Shown here in pieces: positions 35,526 through 46,138 of a stretch of DNA of 64,000 bases. Both the position numbers and the translations under genes were made by a program. This stretch comes from Opitutus terrae PB90-1 (GTDB lineage: Bacteria > Verrucomicrobiota > Verrucomicrobiia > Opitutales > Opitutaceae). The stretch covers positions 4,287,001 to 4,351,000 of the forward strand of contig NC_010571.1 in the NCBI RefSeq assembly GCF_000019965.1. The letters are read 5' to 3'. The notes beneath the pieces were generated by a model. It saw only the letters and a list, made by a program, of their open reading frames with translations. It did no database searches and was not told the origin of the DNA. Each line of letters begins with the position of its first letter. Position 1 is the stretch's first letter.

Positions 35526-37502
35526 ATGCGACATTCCATACCCAACTCCGCCCCGGCCGAGACCGGCGCGGCCGCGCCGCCGCACCCCGCGCAGCGATGG
35601 CTTTTCCCTGCCCTCACCTCGCGAACGGACGCACCGCGTGAGCCACTCAACCGGGCGCTCGTACTCGGGGCCCTCGGTGTCGTGTTTGGCGACATCGGCA
35701 CCAGCCCACTCTACGCGCTCAAGGAGTGCATGGCCAACTTGCCGGCCGGCGTGTCGATCGAAGCGGGCGTGCTCGGCGCCGTCTCGCTGGTCTTCTGGGC
35801 GCTCGTCCTGATCGTCTGCGTCAAATACGTCACGTTCATCTGCCGCGCGGACAATCGCGGCGAGGGGGGTGTATTCGCGCTGATGGCGCTACTCCACGCC
35901 GGCAAGGACACCGGGGTACGCCGGCTCGGGCCGGTGGTTGTGATGCTCCTCGCCGGCGCTGCGCTGCTCTACGGCGACGGTGTCATCACTCCGGCCATTT
36001 CGGTGCTCGGCGCGGCCGAGGGCTTCACCGCGATCGACGCCCGACTCGAATCGGTGGTGGTGCCCGCGTCATGCCTGATTCTCCTCGGACTTTTCTGGTT
36101 CCAGCATCATGGCACGATGCGGATCGGCCGCGTGTTCGGACCGGTGATGGCCGCGTGGTTCGCCGTGATCGCGCTGCTCGGGCTGTCGCAGCTGATGCAG
36201 CACCCCGGCGTGCTGCGCGCGCTGAACCCACTCTACGCGCTCGCGATGTTGCGCCATCCTCCGGGCGAAATCGTCGCGCTGCTCGGTGCGGTCGTGCTCG
36301 CCTTCACCGGCACCGAGGCGCTCTACGCCGACATGGGGCACTTCGGCCGCCGCGCCATTCAATGGGCGTGGTATGGCGGCGTGTTTCCCGCACTGCTGCT
36401 GAGCTACTTCGGCCAGGGCGCTTACATTCTCGCGCACCCCGGCGATGTGACGAACTCGTTCTACGCGCTCGCGCCGCAAGGCTGGGCGCGGCTCGCGCTC
36501 ACCGGACTCGCCTTCGTCGCCGCGGTGATCGCGAGCCAGGCGCTGATTTCGGGCAGCTACTCGCTCACGCGCCAAGCGATCCAGCTTGGATATCTGCCGC
36601 GGTTGAAGATCACGCACACTCACGCCGAATTTTTCGGACAGATCTATCTGCCGCTCGTCAACGCCCTGCTCGCGTTCGGCTCGATTCTCGCTGTCGTGTC
36701 GTTCCGCTCGACCGCGCAGATCTCCGCTGCGTATGGCATCGCCGTGACCGGCACGATGGCGATCACCACCGTCGCTTACTTCCTCGTCGCCCGCCGGGTG
36801 TGGCGGCAACCACGCTGGGTGGCGTTCAGCCTGGGCGGATTGTTCCTGTTCCTCGATTTGGGCTTCTTCGGCGCCAATCTGCACAAGCTCGCCGGCGGCG
36901 GCTGGTTCCCCCTCGCCATCGGCGCAGGTGTGTTCGCGATCATGTGCACGTGGAAAATTGGCCGCGCCGAAACTCACCGCCGCGTCTACGGTCGCAGCGT
37001 CACCGAGGACGAACTCACCGAAATCGCGCGGAGCCCGCATCTGGTGCGCCCGTCCGGTGCCGCCGTGTATCTGGCCGGCTGGCCGGAGGGCACGCCCATC
37101 GCGCTCCTGCACCAGGTGAAATCGAGCCGCGCGCTGCACCAGACGGTCGTCCTCCTCAGCCTCATGACCGAGGAGGTGCCCACGATTGATGACGCCAGCC
37201 GGCTCGAGCTGCGGACAATCGGCGAAGGCATTTGGCGCGCGGTGGGCCGGTATGGTTTCATGGAATCCCCCGACGCCGCCGAGCTGATGGAACGCGTGCG
37301 TCAGCGCGGCGTGCCGATCAATCCGGCAACCGCCACCTACTACTTCAATCGTGAATCGATCCTGCCCGGCGGTGATGCGCGGATGGCGCGCTGGCAGATC
37401 CGGCTCTACGATTTTCTGCTGCGCAACGCCACGCCGGCGAAAGACTATTTCCACGTGCCGCCGGCGCAGATCGTCGAAATCGGCATGCCGCTACAGCTTT
37501 GA
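35526..37502 (+). CDS. kup: Kup-family K+ uptake transporter
   Basis: A 658-residue polytopic membrane protein with the Kup/HAK signature motifs GDIGTSPLYAL near 58 and GDGVITPAISVLGAAEG, about 12 membrane segments and a cytoplasmic C-terminal domain of about 170 residues (from GRAETHRRVYGRS to the end). It imports K+ by proton symport. The ATG at 35526 (MRHSIPN) is chosen; upstream codons belong to the leader. It follows a c-di-AMP riboswitch, which commonly represses Kup/Ktr K+ importers. The ending TATYYFNRESILPGG is typical of the family. Confidence 0.92.
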   Translation: MRHSIPNSAPAETGAAAPPHPAQRWLFPALTSRTDAPREPLNRALVLGALGVVFGDIGTSPLYALKECMANLPAGVSIEAGVLGAVSLVFWALVLIVCVKYVTFICRADNRGEGGVFALMALLHAGKDTGVRRLGPVVVMLLAGAALLYGDGVITPAISVLGAAEGFTAIDARLESVVVPASCLILLGLFWFQHHGTMRIGRVFGPVMAAWFAVIALLGLSQLMQHPGVLRALNPLYALAMLRHPPGEIVALLGAVVLAFTGTEALYADMGHFGRRAIQWAWYGGVFPALLLSYFGQGAYILAHPGDVTNSFYALAPQGWARLALTGLAFVAAVIASQALISGSYSLTRQAIQLGYLPRLKITHTHAEFFGQIYLPLVNALLAFGSILAVVSFRSTAQISAAYGIAVTGTMAITTVAYFLVARRVWRQPRWVAFSLGGLFLFLDLGFFGANLHKLAGGGWFPLAIGAGVFAIMCTWKIGRAETHRRVYGRSVTEDELTEIARSPHLVRPSGAAVYLAGWPEGTPIALLHQVKSSRALHQTVVLLSLMTEEVPTIDDASRLELRTIGEGIWRAVGRYGFMESPDAAELMERVRQRGVPINPATATYYFNRESILPGGDARMARWQIRLYDFLLRNATPAKDYFHVPPAQIVEIGMPLQL

Positions 37503-37535
37503 ACGCGTGGTCCTGCCACGCGAGCCGCGGGAGCT

Positions 37536-38660
37536 TCACCCGAGTTTTAGCAGCTCCATCGCCGCGGCGAGCGCGGGCTGCCGGCCATTGGCCACCGCTT
37601 CCTCGACGGCCGCGAGATGCGCCTTCACCCCCGGCGACGCGTAAAACCGCGCCCGCAGGCTCTCCATGACAAGCGCGTGCATCCACTCGACCGTCTGCTG
37701 CTGTCGCCGCTGCACGAGTACGCCGCTCCCGCGGGTGTTGTTGAAAAAATCCTCCGTCGCCTTCCACACCTCCGGCACGCCCGCGTGCGTGAGCGACGAC
37801 GCGAGCAGCGCCGGCGTATGCCAACCCTGCGTCGGCGGATGCAGGTAGTGCAGCACACGCTTCATCTCGGCCTGCGTCGCGGTGCAGCGCGGCAGGTTGT
37901 CGCCATCGGCTTTGTTGATCACGAGCGCATCGGCGAGCTCGATCACGCCTTTCTTGATGCCCTGCATCTCGTCGCCCGCGCCGGCAATCATCAGCACGAG
38001 AAAAAAATCCACCATCGAACGCACCGTCACCTCGTTCTGGCCGACGCCGACGGTTTCAACCAACACCACATCGAATCCCGCCGCCTCGCACACGAGAATC
38101 GCCTCGCGTGTTTTCCGTGCGACGCCGCCCAGCGAACCGCCCGACGGCGACGGACGAATGAATGCGCCCGCCTGCCGGCTGAGCTGCTCCATCCGGACCT
38201 TGTCGCCCAATATGCTGCCGCCGGTGAGCGTGCTGGACGGATCGATCGCGAGCACCGCGATCTCGTGCCCCTGCCCGGTGAGATACGTCCCGAACGCTTC
38301 GATGAACGTGCTCTTCCCCGCGCCCGGGATGCCCGTGATGCCGATCCGCTTCGACTTGCCCGTGTGCGGCAGCAGCCGCGCGAGCAACTGCTGCGCCTGC
38401 TCCTGATGCGCCGGCGCGTTGCTCTCGATCAGCGTGATCGCGCGGCCAAGCGTCGTCCGATCTCCCGCAAGCACGCCGCGCTCGTAATCCTCCACGCTCA
38501 GCTTCGTGCGCCGCGCCCCCACGCCGAACTTCGCCGTTACGACCGGCGTGGCGCCCTGCATCACGCGCGTGGCGAAGCCCGGTCCCGCGTTTTCCGGCAC
38601 CCAATCGGGCCGCGGCTGCGGACAGTGTTCGTGATGAGGATCGGCTGGCAGGTTCGGCAT
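37536..38660 (-). CDS. meaB: MeaB/ArgK-type GTPase, methylmalonyl-CoA mutase chaperone
   Basis: A 374-residue G3E GTPase with Walker A GIPGAGKS (110-117), DPSSTLTGGSILGDK, the FIRPSPSGGSLGGV segment and switch region ETVGVGQNE. MeaB protects and reactivates adenosylcobalamin-dependent methylmalonyl-CoA mutase. It has a 50-residue Pro/His-rich N-terminal extension beyond the usual start (MPNLPADPHHEHC), and the ATG at 38660 is the only one close to the gap. It is located about 1 kb from mutAB, separated by a carbonic anhydrase gene on the opposite strand, so it is not in their operon. Confidence 0.9.
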   Translation of the reverse strand: MPNLPADPHHEHCPQPRPDWVPENAGPGFATRVMQGATPVVTAKFGVGARRTKLSVEDYERGVLAGDRTTLGRAITLIESNAPAHQEQAQQLLARLLPHTGKSKRIGITGIPGAGKSTFIEAFGTYLTGQGHEIAVLAIDPSSTLTGGSILGDKVRMEQLSRQAGAFIRPSPSGGSLGGVARKTREAILVCEAAGFDVVLVETVGVGQNEVTVRSMVDFFLVLMIAGAGDEMQGIKKGVIELADALVINKADGDNLPRCTATQAEMKRVLHYLHPPTQGWHTPALLASSLTHAGVPEVWKATEDFFNNTRGSGVLVQRRQQQTVEWMHALVMESLRARFYASPGVKAHLAAVEEAVANGRQPALAAAMELLKLG

Positions 38661-38859
38661 GGCGACGTGGACGGATGATCAACAACGATCCGGCGCGGCT
38701 TTTCAAGCGAGCGCTCATCCCGAGAAGCCGAACCGCACGGCTCCGGGTTTTGCCGGCCACCACCGGGTTTGTCTCGCGACGCGCCGCCAACCGATGCACA
38801 ACGAGCCGACTGACCGGATTCACTCCGTCACGTCGTCCAAGCTTCAGCACTCACCCAAG

Positions 38860-39525
38860 ATGAAAACCGCCAGAGTCTGGCTCGGCCTGTCGCTGGGCCT
38901 GTTGCCGTGCACAAACCACTGGGCCGCCGATCACATGCCGCACGCTCACGCCGTCGTCAGCGCTGAAACGGCGCTCGCGCGCCTCAAGGCGGGAAACCAG
39001 CGCTATGTGGAAACGACAACCTCGGAGGTCCTGCTGACGGCGGCGCGGCGCGCCGAAATTGCGCAGGCTCAGCATCCGTTCGCTGTGATCATCGCCTGCG
39101 CGGATTCTCGGGTGTCACCGGAAATCGTGTTCAGTCAGAACTTGGGTGATCTCTTTGTGATCCGCTCCGCTGGAAACCTCCTGGACGAGCACGCGCTCGG
39201 CAGCGTCGAGTACGCGGTCGCGCATCTCGGCACGAAGCTCGTGGTGGTTCTGGGCCATGAGCGGTGCGGAGCCGTCGCCGCGGCAATCGATTCCGCGACG
39301 GCGCCGGGTCACATCGCTTCGCTGGTGCAGGCGATCCGCCCGGCGGTGGAGCGCTGCCGGACGGCGCCCGGACCTCTCGCCGACGCAGTCGTGGCGGAAA
39401 ACGCCCGCAGCGTGGCGGCACGCATTCGCGCCGAAGCCGTGTTCGGCGAAGCGGCCGGCGGCGTGAAGATCATCCACGCCCTCTACGATCTGGATACCGG
39501 CCTCATCGCCTGGCCGCCCGAGTGA
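38860..39525 (+). CDS. Beta-class carbonic anhydrase with export signal
   Basis: A 221-residue carbonic anhydrase. The zinc ligands are Cys80 (in IIACADSRV), His133 and Cys136 (in LGHERCGAV), with the Asp82-Arg84 dyad typical of the beta class. A hydrophobic N-terminus (MKTARVWLGLSLGLLPCTNHWAADH) looks like a signal peptide, so it is likely periplasmic and would convert CO2 leaving the cell to bicarbonate. The ATG at 38860 is favoured; the frame is open upstream but lacks a signal-type start. It stands between meaB and mutAB on the opposite strand, next to CO2-releasing decarboxylase genes. Confidence 0.83.
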   Translation: MKTARVWLGLSLGLLPCTNHWAADHMPHAHAVVSAETALARLKAGNQRYVETTTSEVLLTAARRAEIAQAQHPFAVIIACADSRVSPEIVFSQNLGDLFVIRSAGNLLDEHALGSVEYAVAHLGTKLVVVLGHERCGAVAAAIDSATAPGHIASLVQAIRPAVERCRTAPGPLADAVVAENARSVAARIRAEAVFGEAAGGVKIIHALYDLDTGLIAWPPE

Positions 39526-39600
39526 CGCTGCCCGCGAGGAGCGCTCTCTTGATCGCTCTGTCTGCCCTTCTCCAACGCGCCTCTGTTTCGGATTTCCGCG

Positions 39601-39636
39601 ATCATGAAAAAGGCCCACGTCTCGCGACGTGGGCCT
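39601..39636 (-). terminator. Rho-independent terminator of the mutAB operon
   Basis: On the minus strand the 11-bp perfect stem AGGCCCACGTC/GACGTGGGCCT (39636-39626 with 39621-39611) with a 4-base loop is followed by TTTTC. It lies 28 bases after the mutB stop. Confidence 0.85.
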
Positions 39637-39663
39637 CGAAGTGAGCTGTGTCTCGGTCGAAGT

Positions 39664-41823
39664 TTACGCGTTCGCCGGTTCGAGCCGCTCGAGCAGCAGG
39701 TCGAGCACGCGGTCGGTCGACTTCGGGATCACCGTGCCGGGCCCGAAGATCGCGCTGGCACCGTTCGCGAGCAGGAAGTCGTAATCCTGCGCGGGGATCA
39801 CGCCGCCGCACACGATCATGATGTCGTCGCGACCGGCCGCCTTCAGCGCGTCGCGCAGCGCCGGCAGCAGTGTCTTGTGACCCGCGGCGAGCGAGCTCAT
39901 CGCGACTACGTGCACGTCGTTCTCGACCGCCATCTTCGCCGCCTCTTCCGGCGTTTGGAAGAGCGGCCCAATGTCGACGTCGAAACCGAGGTCCGCCATC
40001 GCGGTCGACACCACCTTGGCACCGCGGTCGTGGCCGTCCTGCCCCAGCTTGGCGATCAGGATGCGCGGCCGGCGGCCCTCGCGTTGTTCGAACTGCGCGA
40101 CCTTGTCCTTGATCTTCTTCACGGCTTTGTCCTCCCCGAATTCCTGGCGGTACACGCCCGAGATCGAGCGAATCTGCGCCTGATAGCGTCCGAACACCGT
40201 CTCGAGCGCCGCGGAGATTTCGCCCAGCGTGGCCCGCGCCTGCGCGGCGGCGACGGCGAGTTCGAGCAGGTTGCCCTGTCCGCTCTTGGCCGACGTCGTC
40301 AACGCGCCGAGCGCCGCCTGGCACTTCTGCTCATCGCGCGTCGCGCGGAGTTCCTTCAACCGCTTGATCTGCGCCTCGCGGACCGCGGTGTTGTCGACTT
40401 CGAGAATGTCGAGCGGCGCTTCCTTCTCGAGCCGGTATTTGTTGAGTCCGACGATCGTCTCCTTGCCGGCATCGATCCGGGCCTGACGACGCGCCGCGGC
40501 CTCTTCGATGCGGAGCTTCGGAATGCCCGCTTCGATCGCCTTGGTCATGCCGCCGAGCTTCTCGACCTCGGCGAGATGCTCGCGGGCCTTCGTGAGCAGC
40601 TCGTGCGTGAGCGCCTCGACGTAGTAGCTGCCGCCCCACGGATCGACGACCTGACAGATGCCGGTTTCCTGCTGGAGGTGCAGCTGCGTGTTGCGCGCGA
40701 TGCGCGCGGAGAAATCGGTCGGCAGCGCGATCGCCTCGTCGAGCGCGTTGGTGTGCAGCGACTGCGTGTGACCGCAGGCGGCCGCCAGCGCCTCGAGGCA
40801 AGTGCGCGCGACGTTGTTGAACGGATCCTGCTCGGTCAGCGACCAGCCGGACGTCTGCGAATGCGTGCGCAGCGCGCGCGATTTCGGATTCTTCGGATTG
40901 AACTGGCCGACGATCTCCGACCAGAGCGTGCGCGCGGCGCGCATCTTCGCGACTTCCATGAAGAAGTTCTTGCCGATCGCCCAGAAGAACGAGAGCCGCG
41001 GCGCGAACGCGTCGATGCCCAGCCCCGCCTTCACCCCGGTACGCAGGTATTCGAGACCGTCGGCCAGCGTGTAGGCCAGCTCGAGGTCCGCCGTGGCTCC
41101 GGCCTCCTGCATGTGATAACCGGAGATCGAGATGGAGTTGAACTTCGGCATCTTCGTCGAGGTGTAGGCGAAGATGTCGGCGATGATCCTCATCGAGGGA
41201 GTCGGCGGATAGATGTAGGTGTTCCGCACCATGAACTCCTTCAGGATGTCGTTCTGGATCGTGCCTGCGAGTTCCTCGAGTTTCGCGCCCTGTTCGAGGG
41301 CGGCGCAGATGTAGAACGCCATCACCGGCAGCACCGCGCCGTTCATCGTCATCGACACCGAAACCTTGTTCAGCGGGATGTCCTTGAACAGCGTCTGCAT
41401 GTCGAGGATCGAGTCGATCGCCACGCCGGCCTTGCCGACGTCGCCGACGACACGCGGGTGATCGCTGTCATAGCCGCGGTGCGTCGCGAGATCGAACGCG
41501 ACGGACAAACCCGCCTGGCCGGCGGCGAGATTGCGCTTGTAGAAAGCGTTCGACTCCTCGGCGGTCGAGAACCCGGCGTACTGGCGCACGGTCCACGGCT
41601 TGCCGACATACATCGTCGCATACGGCCCGCGGGTGAACGGCGCGAGGCCAGGCATCGTGTCGAGTTCGCTCGTGGCGGGCAGATCCGCCGCGGTGTAGAC
41701 CGGTTTGACGGGAATATGCTCGTAGGTCATCGCCGGCTCGCCCTCCACCTTGGGGCCGCCCTTCGCGTCGAGCGACGCGAAGGAGTCGTAGGCGAGTTTG
41801 GTGAAATCAGGTAGGTTCTTCAT
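39664..41823 (-). CDS. mutB: Methylmalonyl-CoA mutase, large (catalytic) subunit
   Basis: A 719-residue adenosylcobalamin-dependent mutase subunit interconverting succinyl-CoA and (R)-methylmalonyl-CoA. The N-terminal TIM barrel includes the [24 protein letters not shown] region and [12 protein letters not shown]. The C-terminal cobalamin-binding domain has QDGHDRGAK with the lower-axial His598, the SSLAAGH serine loop and [10 protein letters not shown]. Start ATG at 41823 overlaps the stop of mutA by one base (TAATG), indicating coupling. A strong terminator follows. It is directed away from the divergent decarboxylase operon at 44142. Confidence 0.96.
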   Translation of the reverse strand: MKNLPDFTKLAYDSFASLDAKGGPKVEGEPAMTYEHIPVKPVYTAADLPATSELDTMPGLAPFTRGPYATMYVGKPWTVRQYAGFSTAEESNAFYKRNLAAGQAGLSVAFDLATHRGYDSDHPRVVGDVGKAGVAIDSILDMQTLFKDIPLNKVSVSMTMNGAVLPVMAFYICAALEQGAKLEELAGTIQNDILKEFMVRNTYIYPPTPSMRIIADIFAYTSTKMPKFNSISISGYHMQEAGATADLELAYTLADGLEYLRTGVKAGLGIDAFAPRLSFFWAIGKNFFMEVAKMRAARTLWSEIVGQFNPKNPKSRALRTHSQTSGWSLTEQDPFNNVARTCLEALAAACGHTQSLHTNALDEAIALPTDFSARIARNTQLHLQQETGICQVVDPWGGSYYVEALTHELLTKAREHLAEVEKLGGMTKAIEAGIPKLRIEEAAARRQARIDAGKETIVGLNKYRLEKEAPLDILEVDNTAVREAQIKRLKELRATRDEQKCQAALGALTTSAKSGQGNLLELAVAAAQARATLGEISAALETVFGRYQAQIRSISGVYRQEFGEDKAVKKIKDKVAQFEQREGRRPRILIAKLGQDGHDRGAKVVSTAMADLGFDVDIGPLFQTPEEAAKMAVENDVHVVAMSSLAAGHKTLLPALRDALKAAGRDDIMIVCGGVIPAQDYDFLLANGASAIFGPGTVIPKSTDRVLDLLLERLEPANA

Positions 41824-43943
41824 TACAGGGCTCCGATCTGCTTCTGAAACTTGGCCAGGAGTTCGTAGACGTTGGCGCGAATGTGGATGAACTCGTCGAC
41901 GCCCGCTTCGCGGAACGCGGCGACGACCGCCGCGTCGGCGGGCAGTCCGGCGAGCACCACGGTCGTCTTCGGCGCGGCGGCTTTCACCGCCTTGGCGAAC
42001 ACCGGCACGAGCGCCGGATACGTGTCATCGGTCGAGCATAGCACCGCGATCTTGGCGCCGGACGCCACCGCGGCCGCGGCCGCGCTTTCCGGCGTTTCGA
42101 AGCTTTGCTTGCCGATCGACTCGAAGCCGCCGACGGCAAAGAAGCCGGCCGAGAAATCGGCGCGGGCCTTGTGCTGCAGGACCGGCCCCATTTTCGCGAG
42201 GAAGACCTTCGGCCGCGCCCCGGTTTTCGCCGCGAACGCGGCGGAGGCCGCGCGGAGCTGTTCGAACGCCTCGGAGGCGCGGCGTGCGACCACCGGAGTG
42301 ATCGCGCCTTCGCCGGTCGCACTCGCCTGGGCCATCCGGCTCAATTCGCCCACGGTCGCGCCGTCGCGCGCCGCGGCCAGCGCGGCGTTGAACCGCGCAT
42401 TCCAATCGGAGATCGGCGCCGGCGACTGCGGCCCGCGGCGACGGGCCCGCACGCGCGCAACGAGCTCGGCGGCGCGTACGTTCGTATCCACGGAAACCGG
42501 CGCGAGCGGTTTCTCCTTCAGATTCGGGAACAGGTTCGTGCCCACCAACCCGAGCCGCCGTTTCGCGATCGCGTCCGCCTTTTCTCCGGCCGCTTTCGCG
42601 ACCAGTTGCTGCGGGTAGCCGGCGCGGAGCGCGGCGGTGAGCCCACCTTTGCTCTCGATGTCCTGGAACAGCGCCCACGCGTTGCGCGCGAGCGTGTCGG
42701 TGAGCTTTTCGACATACCATGAGCCGCCGGCGGGATCCGCGGTCTCGGCGAAGCTGAATTCCTCCGCGAGCAGCGTGTGCACGTTGCGCGCGATCCGGCG
42801 GGAAAACTCGTCCGAGCTTCCGGCCACCTCGTCGAACGGCGCGATGTGCAGGCTGTCGCAGCCGCCCAGCACCGCGGACAGCGCCTCGGTGGTGACTCGC
42901 AGCAGGTTGACGTGCGGGTCGAGCAGCGTCTTGTCCCAATGCCCGGTGACCGCGTGCACGCTCGCCCCGGCCGCCGTGTCGGCGGTCGCACCAAACGCCG
43001 TCACCACGCGCGTCCAGAGCGGACGGAAGGCGCGGAATTTCGCGATCTCGGTGAAGAACTGCGGCCCGATCGCGAACCGGAAGCTCATCCGCGTGGCGAC
43101 CGACTCGCTGCGCAAGCCATGCCGGTAAAGCGCGCGCAGGTACTCGGCCGCCGCGGCCAGCGCGAACGCCAGTTCCTGCGTCGCCGTGCCGCCGGCCTCG
43201 CCCCACATCGCCGCGTTGACTCCGATCGTGTGCAGCGCCGGCGCGTGATTGCCGGCCCACTTGGTCCACGCGGCCAGGTTGTCGTAGAGTTCCTCGAGCG
43301 TCGTCGGCAGTTCGCCGCGCGCGAGCCATTCGCCAAGCGGATCCGCACTCACGGCACCCGTCAGCCGGGTCCAGTCGACCCCGCGGATTTTGGCGTGCTG
43401 CAGATAGAGCGCCGCGATCGGCAGCGCGTCAGCTCCCGTCTGCACATTCACGGGCACAGCGGTGAGATCGACGTCCTTCAATGCCGTGTTGAGATCGTCC
43501 AGCGTGGCGAGCGAGACGCCGTCGACTCCGAGTTCCTCCGGCCGGGCGGCGTCGGGATCGCGACCGGCGCGGCTCGCCAGATCCGGTCGCAGCACGACCG
43601 CGTCCTGCCCGGCGGCCAAATCCTGCCGGATCGCGGTGTTGAACGCCTCAGCGTCCGAGGCGGTGGACTCCTGCGCGATACGCCAGATCTTGTCCTTGTA
43701 GCCTTGCTTCCGCGTGCCGCGCAGGAAGGGCGCGGCGCCCGGCGCGGTGCCCAGATGCGGCACTCCGGCGAGGTCTGCCCGCGTGTAGAGCGGCTGGAGG
43801 GAAATTCCCTCGAACGTCCGGGTGACGAACTTCTTCTCGAAGGACGCACCCTTCAGTTCGGCGTCCACGGTCGCACGCCAGCGCGCGAGCGCGGCCGCGA
43901 GGGGATCGGCAGAGACTTGGGATGACGTAGGTAGGTCAGGCAT
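41823..43943 (-). CDS. mutA: Methylmalonyl-CoA mutase, small (non-catalytic) subunit
   Basis: A 706-residue subunit homologous to MutB across the barrel ([66 protein letters not shown]) but with a C-terminal domain lacking the DxHxxG cobalamin motif, as expected for the non-catalytic subunit. It forms the alpha-beta heterodimer with MutB. The ATG at 43943 (MPDLPTSSQ) is chosen; an upstream in-frame start would add 44 unlikely residues. It is the first gene of the mutAB operon, with a 198-base divergent gap to the methylmalonyl-CoA epimerase gene. Confidence 0.93.
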   Translation of the reverse strand: MPDLPTSSQVSADPLAAALARWRATVDAELKGASFEKKFVTRTFEGISLQPLYTRADLAGVPHLGTAPGAAPFLRGTRKQGYKDKIWRIAQESTASDAEAFNTAIRQDLAAGQDAVVLRPDLASRAGRDPDAARPEELGVDGVSLATLDDLNTALKDVDLTAVPVNVQTGADALPIAALYLQHAKIRGVDWTRLTGAVSADPLGEWLARGELPTTLEELYDNLAAWTKWAGNHAPALHTIGVNAAMWGEAGGTATQELAFALAAAAEYLRALYRHGLRSESVATRMSFRFAIGPQFFTEIAKFRAFRPLWTRVVTAFGATADTAAGASVHAVTGHWDKTLLDPHVNLLRVTTEALSAVLGGCDSLHIAPFDEVAGSSDEFSRRIARNVHTLLAEEFSFAETADPAGGSWYVEKLTDTLARNAWALFQDIESKGGLTAALRAGYPQQLVAKAAGEKADAIAKRRLGLVGTNLFPNLKEKPLAPVSVDTNVRAAELVARVRARRRGPQSPAPISDWNARFNAALAAARDGATVGELSRMAQASATGEGAITPVVARRASEAFEQLRAASAAFAAKTGARPKVFLAKMGPVLQHKARADFSAGFFAVGGFESIGKQSFETPESAAAAAVASGAKIAVLCSTDDTYPALVPVFAKAVKAAAPKTTVVLAGLPADAAVVAAFREAGVDEFIHIRANVYELLAKFQKQIGAL

Positions 43944-44141
43944 GATGCTTGAGGATAAACAAAATCTTTCGGAGCCAGACACAGTAGAACTTCGAATGAC
44001 CCGCCGCTCCGCAGATATTGCCAAGGGATGCTTATTAATGGCCAATCCATGCGAGGTGCCAGCGGAGCGAACCAAGCATACTGGCCGCTCAATCCGAAAT
44101 CAGGTGCTCCCCGCGAGCATTCACTGACTCCTCCATCTCCC
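43944..44141. promoter_or_regulatory. Divergent promoter region of mutAB and the epimerase-decarboxylase operon
   Basis: 198 bases, noticeably AT-richer than surrounding coding DNA. They lie between the divergent starts of mutA (43943) and the epimerase gene (44142), so promoters for both methylmalonyl-CoA operons must be here. I found no cobalamin riboswitch signature (no B12-box GCCACTG). Confidence 0.45.
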
Positions 44142-44549
44142 ATGATCACCAAAATCGATCACCTCGGCATCGCCGTCCGGTCCTTGGACGAAACGATTCC
44201 GTATTACGAGAAATCTCTCGGGCTCAAGTGCGAGCACCGCGAAGAAGTGCCGTCGCAGAAGGTTCGCACGGCGTTCTTCACGGTCGGCGAAGTACACCTG
44301 GAACTGCTCGAGCCCACCTCGCCGGAAAGCCCGATTGCCAAGTTCATCGAGAAGAATGGCGAGGGCGTGCACCACGTCGCGTTCGCCACGACCGATATTC
44401 ACGCGCAGCTGAAGGGCGCGGCCGCCAACGGCGTCCGCCTCATCAACGAACAGCCTTTCGAAGGCGCCGCCGGCAAGCTCGTCGCCTTCCTTCACCCGAA
44501 ATCCACCCACGGCGTGCTGACCGAATTCTGCGCGCCGAAAACCAACTAA
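44142..44549 (+). CDS. mce: Methylmalonyl-CoA epimerase
   Basis: A 135-residue vicinal-oxygen-chelate-fold epimerase that converts (R)- and (S)-methylmalonyl-CoA. Metal ligands are suggested by DHLGIAVRSLD (His8), VHLELLEP, GVHHVAF and the Glu of GVLTEFC. It is complete and single-domain. The ATG at 44142 (MITKIDHLGIA) matches the family start. It heads the operon that continues with the carboxyltransferase 35 bases downstream, linking the mutase (R-isomer) to the decarboxylase/transcarboxylase (S-isomer). Confidence 0.93.
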   Translation: MITKIDHLGIAVRSLDETIPYYEKSLGLKCEHREEVPSQKVRTAFFTVGEVHLELLEPTSPESPIAKFIEKNGEGVHHVAFATTDIHAQLKGAAANGVRLINEQPFEGAAGKLVAFLHPKSTHGVLTEFCAPKTN

Positions 44550-44584
44550 GCGCCGCGCTGCGTCGCTTCCCTGTCTCTCCTCTC

Positions 44585-46138
44585 ATGGCCATCTCTCCCG
44601 CCCTCCTCAAACAGCTCGAGGAAAAACGCCAGGTCGCGTACGCGGCCGGCGGCGCCGCGAAGCTCGCGGAGCGCAAAAAGAAGGGCCTCCTGTCCGCTCG
44701 CGAGCGGCTCGAGGCGCTCTTCACGCCCGGCACGTTCATGGAATTCGGCCTGCATGCCCAGCATGCGTGCCACGATTTCGGTCTCGAAACCAAGTCCTTC
44801 CCCGGCGACGGCGTCATCACCGGCGTCGGCTATGTCGACGGCCGGCCCGTCGCGGCGTTTTCCCAGGACTTCACCGTCGGCGGCGGCGCGCTCGGCCGCA
44901 TCCATTCGAAGAAGATCAGCGATCTCTACGACTACGCGATGCAGTCCGGCATGCCCGTGATCGGCATCAACGACTCCGGTGGCGCGCGCATCCAAGAGGG
45001 CGATGAGTCGCTCTCCGGCTATGGCCAGGTGTTCTACCGCAACGTTCTCGCGTCCGGCGTCATTCCGCAGATTTCGATCATCGCGGGCTCCTGCGCCGGC
45101 GGCGCGGCGTATTCGCCCGCGCTGACCGACTTCCTCATCATGACCCGGAAGAACGCGCAGATGTTCATCTGCGGCCCCGAGGTCATCAAGGCGGCCACCG
45201 GGCAGGAAGCCTCGCTCAGCCAGTTCGCCACGGCGGAAGCGCATGCGAGCGTCAGCGGCAACGTGCATTTCATCGCCGAAAACGAAGGGGACGCGATTGC
45301 GATCACGAAAAAGCTCTTCTCGTTTCTGCCCTCGAACAACGTGATGGATCCGCCGCACCGGCCGACGCCGGTAATCTCGCTCGAGAGCGACGCGGCGATG
45401 AATGAGATCATCCCCGAGGATTCGAAAGCGCCGTTCGATGTACACCAGGTCATCGCCCGACTGGTGGACGACGCCGATTTCCTCGAGGTGCATCGCGACT
45501 TCGCCAAGAACCTCGTGGTCGGCTTCGCGCGCATCCAGGGTCTGGTCGCGGGTATCATCGCCAACAATCCCGCGGTGAAGGCCGGCACGCTCGACATCGA
45601 TTCGTCCGACAAGGGCGCGCGCTTCATCCGGTTCTGCAACGTCTTCAACATCCCGGTCGTCACGCTGGTCGACATTCCCGGCTTCATGCCCGGGCTCGCG
45701 CAGGAGCGCGGCGGCATCATCCGCCACGGCGCGAAGATGCTCTTCGCCTATGCCTCGGCCACGGTGCCGAAGATCACCGTGATCATGCGCAAGGCCTACG
45801 GTGGCGCCTACCTCGCCATGTGCAGCGCCGACATGGGCGCCGACATGGTGTTCGCCTGGCCTTCCGCCGAGATCGCCGTCATGGGCGCGGAAGGCGCGGT
45901 CAAGGTGCTCTTCAAAAAGGAAATTGCCGCCGCGTCCGACCCGAAGGCCAAGGAAAAGGAACTCGCCGCGGAATATCGGGAAAAGTTCGCCTCGCCCTAT
46001 GAAGCCGCCGCCAAGGCGATGGTCACCGATGTGATTGAACCCGCCCAAACCCGCGGCATGGTCGCGATGGCCCTGCGTAACACGCTCTCGAAGCGCGAAA
46101 CGCGCCCGCCGAAGAAGCACGGCAATATTCCTCTATGA
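44585..46138 (+). CDS. mmdA: Carboxyltransferase subunit: methylmalonyl-CoA decarboxylase alpha (MmdA)/transcarboxylase 12S type
   Basis: A 517-residue acyl-CoA carboxyltransferase of the MmdA/PccB/12S family. Two crotonase-like halves are present: MPVIGINDSGGARIQEGDESL with the SCAGGAAYSPALTDF oxyanion region, and IPVVTLVDIPGFMPGLAQERGGIIRHGAKML with AYGGAYLAMCS. It transfers CO2 between methylmalonyl-CoA and carboxybiotin. In the Na+-decarboxylase (Veillonella-type) it works with MmdB, C and D; in Propionibacterium transcarboxylase the homologous 12S subunit works with 5S and 1.3S. Here it is followed by both types of partner. Its stop overlaps the downstream OadG-like start by 4 bases. Confidence 0.9.
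   Translation: MAISPALLKQLEEKRQVAYAAGGAAKLAERKKKGLLSARERLEALFTPGTFMEFGLHAQHACHDFGLETKSFPGDGVITGVGYVDGRPVAAFSQDFTVGGGALGRIHSKKISDLYDYAMQSGMPVIGINDSGGARIQEGDESLSGYGQVFYRNVLASGVIPQISIIAGSCAGGAAYSPALTDFLIMTRKNAQMFICGPEVIKAATGQEASLSQFATAEAHASVSGNVHFIAENEGDAIAITKKLFSFLPSNNVMDPPHRPTPVISLESDAAMNEIIPEDSKAPFDVHQVIARLVDDADFLEVHRDFAKNLVVGFARIQGLVAGIIANNPAVKAGTLDIDSSDKGARFIRFCNVFNIPVVTLVDIPGFMPGLAQERGGIIRHGAKMLFAYASATVPKITVIMRKAYGGAYLAMCSADMGADMVFAWPSAEIAVMGAEGAVKVLFKKEIAAASDPKAKEKELAAEYREKFASPYEAAAKAMVTDVIEPAQTRGMVAMALRNTLSKRETRPPKKHGNIPL

Noticed and set aside
39604-41814. A 736-codon plus-strand open frame opposite mutB
   Set aside because: It is entirely antisense to a certain mutase gene and starts inside the mutAB terminator hairpin; composition is that of a shadow frame.
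43944-44141. Cobalamin riboswitch upstream of mutAB
   Set aside because: No B12-box-like GCCACTG and no suitable multi-stem structure in the 198-base gap, despite the B12-dependent enzyme downstream.
44546-46120. A 524-codon minus-strand open frame opposite mmdA
   Set aside because: mmdA motifs are unambiguous on the plus strand and the minus product is His/Arg/Asp-rich without family features.
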